Shown: positions 57,634-64,000 of the stretch, one piece after another | How positions within the stretch are numbered: position 1 is the stretch's first letter | Layout: each line of letters begins with the position of its first letter | Source: Poa pratensis | Lineage: Eukaryota > Streptophyta > Magnoliopsida > Poales > Poaceae | Assembly: GCA_947311845.1 (NCBI GenBank) | Contig: CAMZMU010000080.1 | Coordinates: 14,207,444-14,271,443 of the forward strand | Length of the DNA stretch: 64,000 nucleotides | Direction of reading: 5' to 3' | Program-made: the position numbers and the translations under genes | The notes under the pieces: generated by a model | Databases searched by the model: none | What the model saw: the letters and a program-made list of their open reading frames with translations, nothing else | What the model was told of the DNA's origin: nothing

Positions 57634-59288
57634 ACAGTTAGTAGACCAAATATTCATACAGCTGAAGTGGAAGGAAGGCAATATCTATCCTTCTTGACAC
57701 ATTACACAAAACAAATAATGCACACCATATCTTTCTTTTCACCTTTGAGATTGCAACGTGGGTGATATAATGCAATACAAAACCGAGATCATTAATAGAT
57801 GCATGTAATACATGTGTCCAGTCTCAAATTTTATAGAACACAAATACGTGGATTTAACTGATGCACCAGGATAGCTTTTATAGAACACATATGTCTAGCT
57901 TTTCGTGTTAGGCTAGCTTATTTGCAACCATGTAGAAACAAAACGGAAAATTCAATGATAAGGGCTGGAGCGAAAGGAGCAATGATATGTGACGAGCAGC
58001 CCGACCATGCCTTCCCTTTTCTCATATGTGTACGATGCCTTCTGGGATTAAACCGGGGGGATCGGCGCTTCGGAATTGATATGCGCCAAACCATTAGTTG
58101 GTATGTACTACAGTTGAATTAGTTAAGATATTAAATTTTGCTAGTAAATTTTAGTAACTGTGGTGTTAGGGAATAATGTTAACGATTTAACAATCTGCAA
58201 TAGCTAGGGCAGTGGCAAAGAGAGGGCGTGCATGTGCTGATAGGAGAAGGCATTCAAAGGGTGGTCGAAGAGCAGTATTGATATCTAGCATGCCATTGCC
58301 TATTTGTTTCGTAGCGAGTTATTCTCATTTCTGAACAACACAAGAACGATAGTAACTTCTGATAGAATGAACTTATATGAAGCTCAGATCAGGTACGATA
58401 AATAAACATGCTCATGAAAACATATTGGCAACAAGGTAAATTATAACGAACCAAGATCTAAGTGACAATACACAACCGAAAGATTTGACAAAGGTGTCAT
58501 TTAGTGAGATTCTTGCACGAAAAAAGGGCCTGGCAACTATTGGACTCACCATCAGATTAAAGCTCATAGCTCCCCATCCTTGGTCCAAATCTTGCCTAAA
58601 TCATCTTATGACTTGCCTAAATCATCTTCGTATCTGCAAAAAATAAAGCATGTCTTATTGGTATTAATTTCAACAATTGATAAATTGAGAATGATGCTCA
58701 TAGAAAATCATTTGTCTTTGTGTGGAGCATTTTAACAAACACCTTTGCAAAGCAATGACGCTGGGGGTGGCCTGCCGGCCTGGGGAACGAACCTAGTGGA
58801 CAAATTAGAAGTCGATTGAGGATAGGCTTGATGGAGGACTGGAGGTGTGTTGACTATAGTGTAGACGGGGAGCCATAATAGTGAGAGAGGCTCAATTTGC
58901 ACATCACATCATGTTTAGAACAAAACATAGCAGGCCAGCGGGGAGGCTGCATGGGCTGCCCTGGTCATCGGTGCCGGCAAGAGCGCAACTTTATTACATG
59001 GATGCCCAAGATCGAATATTTGTCCTCCTGCTCCTTCCTAAAACCGGAAAAACTTGGGCTGCAGGGTTTATGTTGGGGCTGCGATTCGGTCCTTCCTCGT
59101 TGTGGAAGTGAGAGAGGAGCAGGCAGGGATCTGCCGGCTACGGAGGCGGCGCAAAGGAGATTGAGAGAAGAGGGAGGATGCGCTGGGATTGCAGTGCGAC
59201 AGAAAATTGACGAAGCTTTTCGCGAGCGGATGTCGGACGAAGCACTCCGCTGACGGACGACAGAACCAATCTTGCTTTTAGGTACGTA
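57634..59288. other. Intergenic, no gene recognised
   Basis: 1.65 kb with short ORFs only (for example near 58881-59253), no domain or splice pattern that I can support. Confidence 0.4.
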
Positions 59289-59394
59289 CTCGCTCCCTTC
59301 CAAATTAATTGACTTCTATTTGTCCACATGTGAATGTATTTAGATACATTCACATGTGGACAAATAGAAGCCAATTAATTTGGAACGGAGGGAG
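59289..59394. mobile_element. Stowaway MITE (106 bp), near-perfect hairpin
   Basis: CTCGCTCCCTTCCAAATTAA against TTAATTTGGAACGGAGGGAG, flanked by TA (59287-59288 and 59395-59396). The two arms are complementary almost throughout, with a centre at GTATTTAGATAC. Confidence 0.92.
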
Positions 59395-59396
59395 TA

Positions 59397-60184
59397 CGTG
59401 GTAGAGATAGATATAGAAGAGACTCGTTGTTCGGAATTGCTTCACGTACGACGTTTTACGTCCGATAACTGTACGATGCTTCCATTGCATCGTGCTATTT
59501 ATTCCGGTCAATTATTCCTTTCCCCGTGGCCCAAGTTCCAGCCCAACGCAAAAGCCCTATAACTCTGTCCTAGGCCCAATTTCCACCTCTTCCGGGATGA
59601 AGTAGCAGAACAGAACATGGTATTTCACGATTCAACCTTGTCCACCATTGGAGCTTGCAACGATCTCTCATCCGCCGAGCATGCCATGCATCCGTCTCCC
59701 TTGACGGTCGGTTCGCCCTACAGCCAGGAAGCTAGCGCTCCCCCCTCTCTCCTTGTGCGCCCCTGTGCCCACACGAGTACGTAGCGCCGCCCCGCCCAGC
59801 GTCCAGGTCGAAAGAGCACACGCCATGATTTGCGCCTCCGAGGAGCACGACTGCAGAGCAAGCTTGCAATGGTCGCGAGCTCAATTGCAGAGGGCGCCTA
59901 GCTAATCCCGCTTGCTGCCTTACAAACGACGCCTCTCATTCTCATGGAGCTCACCTTTTGGGGAAATTTTCTAACACGGGTCACCATGGAACAATACTGC
60001 TGAGCGAAGGATAAGTCATAACTACTTCGTTAAAAAAAGTGAACCGGTCCGATCCCAAATCCCAGCTCCGGCCCAGACCCAGACCCAAACCCAAGCGTTC
60101 GTCTCCCGTTTGCCCCGCGCGTGGAAAGCTCGCTGCCTAGCGTCGTACAAGTATCGGACGTGTTTTGTCGTACGTATAGTGTAT
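59397..60184. other. Intergenic, no gene seen
   Basis: Mixed sequence, C-rich around 59740-59800, without recognisable coding or repeat structure. Confidence 0.35.
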
Positions 60185-60520
60185 TTTTTGCTAAATCTGA
60201 CCGTTATCACGAACTAATGACGGATCTGGCCGTTCCTGAAAACTATTTCTAAATCTGGCCCCTCGGGTCGGCGCCACGTTACGTGGAGCCGAAATTGTTC
60301 ATGTCGGCGCCAATCAAAATCCGACGTGGCAACGTCGGCTCCACGTTACGTGGAGCCGACCTACATGAACAACTTCGGCTCCAGGTTAGATTGGCGCCGA
60401 CATGAACAACTTCAGCTCCACATAACGTGACGCCGACCCCGAGGGGCCAGATTTGGAAATAGTTTCCAGGAACGGCCAGATCCGTCATTAGTTCGTGATA
60501 ACGGCCAGATTTGGCAAAAA
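60185..60520. mobile_element. Foldback element / long hairpin (336 bp)
   Basis: Left arm TTTTTGCTAAATCTGACCGT and right arm ACGGCCAGATTTGGCAAAAA are complementary and stay so for about 130 bp (TTATCACGAACTAATGACGG, CTGGCCCCTCGG and GTCGGCGCCACGTTA all recur inverted). The centre holds a second palindrome, GGCTCCACGTTACGTGGAGCC. No coding. No target duplication identified. Confidence 0.8.
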
Positions 60521-60587
60521 GAAGAAAACCGCGTAACTAATGCTGATTGGGGGCTGATTGATCGCGGAAAGGAAAGGAAAAAAACCC

Positions 60588-60697
60588 GGAGGAAGGCTTG
60601 ACGAAGGAAAATGCGTGGAGAAAAAAAAACAAATCGGGAGGCTTGATGAAGGAAAATGCGTGGAGAAAAAAACAAACCAGCAGGCTTGACGAATGAA
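60588..60697. repeat. Three-copy minisatellite, ~50-bp unit
   Basis: The unit GGCTTGACGAAGGAAAATGC plus GTGGAGAAAAAAAACAAA occurs two and a half times with small changes. Confidence 0.75.
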
Positions 60698-60714
60698 AAC
60701 TTCGTGCTTTTTAG

Positions 60715-60770
<56 letters not shown>

Positions 60771-60800
60771 GATAGAGATAGAGATAGAGATAGAGAGTAG
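60715..60800. repeat. TAA and GATA/GAGATA microsatellite
   Basis: About 18 uninterrupted ATA/TAA trinucleotides (60715-60769) followed by a GATAGA array. It explains the poly-tyrosine reading on the minus strand, which is not a gene. Confidence 0.95.
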
Positions 60801-60904
60801 AGAAGAGATAGAGATTTTTACTGACAATTGCGCGTTTCCTGAATTTGAGGGCTATGGATTCGGCAGACGGCAGCAGCGCGTGAACGCCTGCTTGGTATCC
60901 ATTT

Positions 60905-61410
60905 ATGTTCAGAGGTAGGTCACGGTAGTACACGGTCACATTTGATTTTTTTTCTTCCTCAAAAGAGTGAAATAAAACAAGTGCCGGCCTAGCTAGCCTA
61001 CCCTAGCCTTGTGTTTCTCTAGCTAGTAATAAAGTTTGAATGGCTAGCGGTTTATCGATCTATTTATTACATTGAGTAAAAAAACAATATCAGAGAAATC
61101 ATCATCTCCAAACAAAAAATATGTGTCGTCGGTGTAGTGCATCATTGTTTTCTGGAAGAAAAAAATGCCAACTTTTATAACTTGTTTGTAAATGCAAGCT
61201 GATATAACTACTCCTGCCTTGGGACGCGGTATACCATATGCTACCATGAAGTCTTGACTTCCAGCTTGCTCATGCACCGCCTTAACTGAATTTCCATCAC
61301 GGCCCCCTTTCTATCTAAGAATACCAGCATGCGCACCAACAGCAGAGATGAAATTGTCAGACTGAACCACCCACAAGGCAGTTGTTGTATGCTGAACCTT
61401 GCAGTGCCAT
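60905..61410. repeat. Direct duplication, left copy
   Basis: Matches 63245-63715 in order: TACACGGTCAC, AATAGCTAGCG-type, TCATCATCTCCAAAC, GTGTAGTGCATCAT, AACAGCAGAGATGAA and CTGAACCACCCAC. Differences include the SINE piece in the right copy. A third, shorter match is at 55990-56110. Origin unclear; no coding sense supported. Confidence 0.75.
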
Positions 61411-61593
61411 TGAAGCTTCAGTGAGAAATAGGGTTATGTCGCCCTCCGTTCCGCTAACTTGTAGCCGTCGGTGTCAAATTCGATCGATTTGGATTGATGT
61501 AAGCTGTTTGTTGGCTACATTTTTTACCACCTTTTTTTGGAGTTCTCGCTAGCTTAAAATCTGTCGACCCTACTCGACAGTTCTTAGTGTATT

Positions 61594-61669
61594 TTTTTTC
61601 GAGAATGACGGGGGAAGAGCTTTCCCCACCATTTGTGATATAACTCGAAAAGGCCTCAAAAGGCAGCGT
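61594..61669 (-). mobile_element. 76-bp truncated retroposon
   Basis: AGTTCTTAGTGTATT at 61579-61593 and 61670-61684 (15 bp) surround a T run and GC-mixed sequence, i.e. a minus-strand 3' fragment with its poly(A). It sits in the Copia remnant. Confidence 0.8.
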
Positions 61670-61683
61670 AGTTCTTAGTGTAT

Positions 61684-61826
61684 TCACTGATATGAACTGG
61701 GCAGGTTGTGCCAATGACCGGCACTCTACATGCGGTTTTGTGGTGTTTCTTGGACCAAGTCTGATTTCTTGGAGTGCTCGCAAGCAACTCACTGTTAAGC
61801 ACACCACGTTCTACTGCTCCAGGCCA
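61684..61826 (+). pseudogene. Copia RNase H fragment
   Basis: Reads DMNWAGCANDRHSTCGF and VFLGPSLISWSARKQ, the DADWAGC...RRSTSGF...ISW block of Copia RNase H, with substitutions. Only this part is present. Confidence 0.8.
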
Positions 61827-62223
61827 TGGCCAGTGGAGGGTGAGGGAAAACGGCCGGCGGAGCATTTTTGCGCACGCAGCCCCGGCCAACACGCACAAAA
61901 TCTACAAGCCATGGTTAGAGCATCTCCAACCGGCTCCCCCAAATCGGCCCCAAACGCCATGGCGGTCCGCCCAGACAGGGTTTGGGCCGAAAACTGCCAC
62001 CCAACGGAGGCCCCCATAGCCTCCCCAAACGTCCGGGCGGTCCGGCACACCCAAACCCAGCCCATATCTGGGGCGGGTTTGGGGCGGCCCGGACGCGTCC
62101 GCCCCGTAGTCGCTGCCAGGGCGGTCACACGCTTTGACCGCCTGGCGGAGCGGATAAGCTAGCTTGACCGGCGTCGGCATTCATGGCGCACCGGCCGGCA
62201 TTCATGGCGTACCGGCCACCTCC

Positions 62224-62234
62224 GACTATAAGTG
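62224..62234 (+). promoter_or_regulatory. Possible TATA box of the Harbinger-borne ORF
   Basis: GACTATAAGTG about 120 bp before the ATG at 62354, in an otherwise GC-rich leader. Confidence 0.35.
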
Positions 62235-62353
62235 GAGGTGCCGGAGCAAACCCTAAGTCCGCAACACATTTCCGCAGCCGCCGCCGCTCTCTTCTCGTCC
62301 TCCACATCCACCGGTGCCGAGTTTCCTCCTCCACCTCTCACCCTTCATCCACC

Positions 62354-62986
62354 ATGCCTCGCCGCCTTCCCACCACATGCGCCAAGCTCACGGCGGAGAA
62401 GTGGGCGCAGCTCCGCCGCAAAGCGGAGGCGGCGGATGAATCGCGTGTGTCCGCAGAAGTTTTGGCGGTGGAGGCGACAGACGTCGGCTACGGCATCCTC
62501 CGCAAGGACTCCGACATCGTCGAAATGACGGGCTCAGAGTATCTACGGCAGATGCACGAATCGCGTCGGGCGCAGTCGGAGGCAATGGCGGAGCAGTGGA
62601 AAGCGGGGGCCGAGGCGGAGCTGGCAAGGATGCGAGCGGAGGACGAGGCCACGCGGGTTCGGGCGGAGGAGCGCGCAAGGGTGAAGGCGGATCACCGTTT
62701 GGCCGAGGACCAGCTCAAGGCCGAGGCCACGGACCGCATCTTCGTCGGGCAGATGAAGAACATGGTTGGCTTCGTCGAGAAGCAGAAGCAGGCGGAGGAG
62801 GTGTTCCGTGAAGGCTGCATCTACGTGCCGGAATCTTCCGGATCTGGCTCCTTCTACACCGACTCCGACGAGCAGGGGTCTTCTCCGGCACCTCCTCCTC
62901 CTCCGGCTCCGGCTGCGGCTCCGGCACACTCCGGCTCCGTCACCGGCGCAGCGGCGACGGTCATCGTCCTATCCGATGACGAGTAG
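62354..62986 (+). CDS. Coiled-coil protein with acidic tail, inside the Harbinger element
   Basis: 210 codons from the ATG at 62354 (context CACCATGC). An in-frame ATG at 62183 would add 57 Pro/Arg/Ser-rich codons but has a poorer context. Residues ~10-40 are basic (AKLTAEKWAQLRRKAEAADE); ~65-155 form a long charged, Ala/Glu/Arg-rich helix with heptad character (AEAELARMRAEDEATRVRAE), probably coiled coil; ~180-200 are Pro/Ala-rich; the end is VIVLSDDE. No catalytic motif, signal or membrane segment. GC-rich throughout. I do not recognise a named family. The decayed ORF at 4435-4693 shares the acidic ending, which suggests a recurring passenger or accessory protein of these elements. Function unknown. 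Confidence 0.6.
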   Translation: MPRRLPTTCAKLTAEKWAQLRRKAEAADESRVSAEVLAVEATDVGYGILRKDSDIVEMTGSEYLRQMHESRRAQSEAMAEQWKAGAEAELARMRAEDEATRVRAEERARVKADHRLAEDQLKAEATDRIFVGQMKNMVGFVEKQKQAEEVFREGCIYVPESSGSGSFYTDSDEQGSSPAPPPPPAPAAAPAHSGSVTGAAATVIVLSDDE

Positions 62987-63244
62987 AATAGGTAGCTATC
63001 CGTTGGTAGCAAGTGCACTTAGTGTAGCAAGTAGCAAAGAATGCACGTTGCATGTTTTTGTTGTAATTTGTCATCTAGAATTTGAGGTATGTGGTTGTAG
63101 TGAGCTGTTTTTAGGGGCTGTCCGGTCGGGGCATCCGACTGGAGATGCTCTTAATTCCATGGGAACGGTAGCTCGTTGCAGAGCAGTAGAACGTGGTAGG
63201 CTTTGGCTTCCCCTTGGGCCTTGGCGCTTGCCCTCCATTTCTGT

Positions 63245-63715
63245 CCAGAGGCAGCTGGCAGTACACGGTCACCTGTGTTTTTTTTCCTCAGAAGAGTGAA
63301 AGAAAACAAGTACCAGCCCAACCTTGTGCGTCAGTTGTTTCCATCTGGACAAGTAGTAGAGTGTGAATAGCTAGCGATTTATCGATTTATTTATTACAAT
63401 GGAGTGAAAACCCAATATCAAAGTAATCGATCATCATCTCCAAACGAAAAATAGGTATCGTCAGTGTAGTGCATCATTTTTTTTTGAGAAACACAGTACA
63501 GATGCAGACGCTCACAAACACGCACGTACAGACACCCCTATGAACGCACGCACGCAAACCCTACCGAATTCTTCTTCACTTCCTGTATTCTCTTGGATAC
63601 CCTTAATTGCACCTCCATAACGGCCTCCTTTCTGTGCAAGGATATTTATCATGCGCACGAACAGCAGAGATGAACTTGTGAGGCTGAACCACCCACGGCA
63701 GCTGCTGTATGCTGC
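63245..63715. repeat. Direct duplication, right copy
   Basis: Counterpart of 60905-61410. It contains the truncated SINE at 63478-63575 where the left copy has GTTTTCTGGAAG. Confidence 0.75.
63478..63575 (-). mobile_element. 5'-truncated SINE
   Basis: T run, GAGAAACACAGTACAG, then CGCACGCACGCAAACCCTAC: the 3' end of the same SINE family as 48281-48600, on the minus strand. The tRNA-like head is missing. Confidence 0.75.
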
Positions 63716-63718
63716 TAA

Positions 63719-64000
63719 GGGCATCTCCACTCGTTCGCCCCCCCCCCCCCCCAGGCCGAAAAACAGCGCTATTTTGGTCGGCCTGGGGGGGCAGCGACGC
63801 TATTCTGGTTCCTGGGGGGTGCGATTCCCAGCTGTGGAACCCAGGCCGCCCCCTAGCCGGCGAGTTTGGGGCATATTCGCATATTTAAACGGCGATAAAT
63901 TCAAAATAATTGGACATACAAATTCGCACATAAGAACAGTTCAACATACAAATCCACATAAAAATAATTTAACATACAAATCCACAAATAGATCAAATCA
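63719..64000. mobile_element. Left end of a Harbinger-type element, cut by the window
   Basis: After TAA at 63716-63718 it starts GGGCATCTCCACTCG, close to the GAGCATCTCC ends of the element at 61918, followed by a C run, GC-rich sequence and ACATACAAATCCACA repeats. The other end lies beyond the window. Confidence 0.6.

Larger units (their letters stand above)
61918..63150 (+). mobile_element. PIF/Harbinger-type element carrying an ORF (1.23 kb)
   Basis: TTA at 61915-61917 and 63151-63153. Ends GAGCATCTCCAACCGG and, reversed, GAGCATCTCCAGTCGG. Neither a DDE transposase nor a Myb-like ORF is recognised, so it is non-autonomous, but it holds an intact gene-like ORF (62354-62986) with a TATA-like box upstream. 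Confidence 0.85.

Noticed and set aside
60412..60939. Minus-strand ORF with a long tyrosine run
   Set aside because: The run is the TAA microsatellite read as TAT codons; no protein family sense before or after it.
62183..62353. Longer start for the Harbinger-borne ORF at 62183
   Set aside because: The added residues are Pro/Arg/Ser-rich leader-like sequence and span the TATA-like motif; the ATG at 62354 has the better context.
1..64000. Bacterial-style operons, phage genes or toxin-antitoxin modules
   Set aside because: Intron-containing genes, plant transposons and poly(A)-tailed retroposons throughout; nothing supports a prokaryotic or viral origin apart from the plastid rRNA scrap.

Overview
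The window looks like nuclear DNA of a large-genome grass, most likely Triticeae (wheat, Aegilops or barley group). The basis is TPRT-type LINEs nested in one another, Stowaway MITEs beginning CTCCCTCCGTTCC, Harbinger-type ends (GAGCATCTCC), several tRNA-derived SINEs, and short, intron-split or decayed plant genes between blocks of transposon. I see no bacterial operon, CRISPR array, phage or viral genome. The taxonomic call is inference from repeat style.

Layout. 1-3.5 kb: a LINE ORF1 piece and copy A of a minus-strand NTF2-domain gene (N-terminal half of plant G3BP-like proteins). 3.5-5.9 kb: MITEs and decayed Harbinger-like sequence. 5.88-25.29 kb: a four-level transposon nest. An outer LINE (11-bp target duplication) carries a 2.2-kb solo LTR and a second LINE (14-bp duplication), and that second LINE carries a 7-kb non-autonomous LTR retrotransposon (5-bp duplication, nearly identical LTRs). 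26.1-29.1 kb: NTF2 copy B, frameshifted. 29.47-36.03 kb: a Copia element with LTRs of only about 120 bp, split by a solo LTR of the same family as the LTR element in the nest. 36-38.5 kb: CACTA and LINE remnants. 38.8-42.4 kb: NTF2 copy C, the best preserved, with a Mutator-like insertion in its TATA region.

42.4-47 kb: the main host gene, a 12-exon minus-strand AP180/CALM-type clathrin-assembly (ANTH) gene, with a partial duplicate of its 3' end downstream and two coding anomalies. 47.3-51.6 kb: SINEs, MITEs, a plastid 23S rRNA fragment and a second Mutator-like element. 52.1-53.7 kb: an F-box gene whose single ORF is split by a SINE; an apparently identical SINE lies just upstream in inverted orientation. 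53.8-56 kb: a tandem duplication, one copy carrying a Mutator-type MITE. 56-64 kb: mostly non-coding, with Stowaway hairpins, a 336-bp foldback element, a TAA microsatellite and a Harbinger-bounded cassette that still carries an intact 210-codon ORF.

The host genes (NTF2/G3BP-like, ANTH adaptor, F-box) do not form a pathway. The coherent story is structural: target-site duplications and paralogous empty sites fix the order and nature of most insertions. Exon models and target-site duplications were read by eye, and no database search was run.
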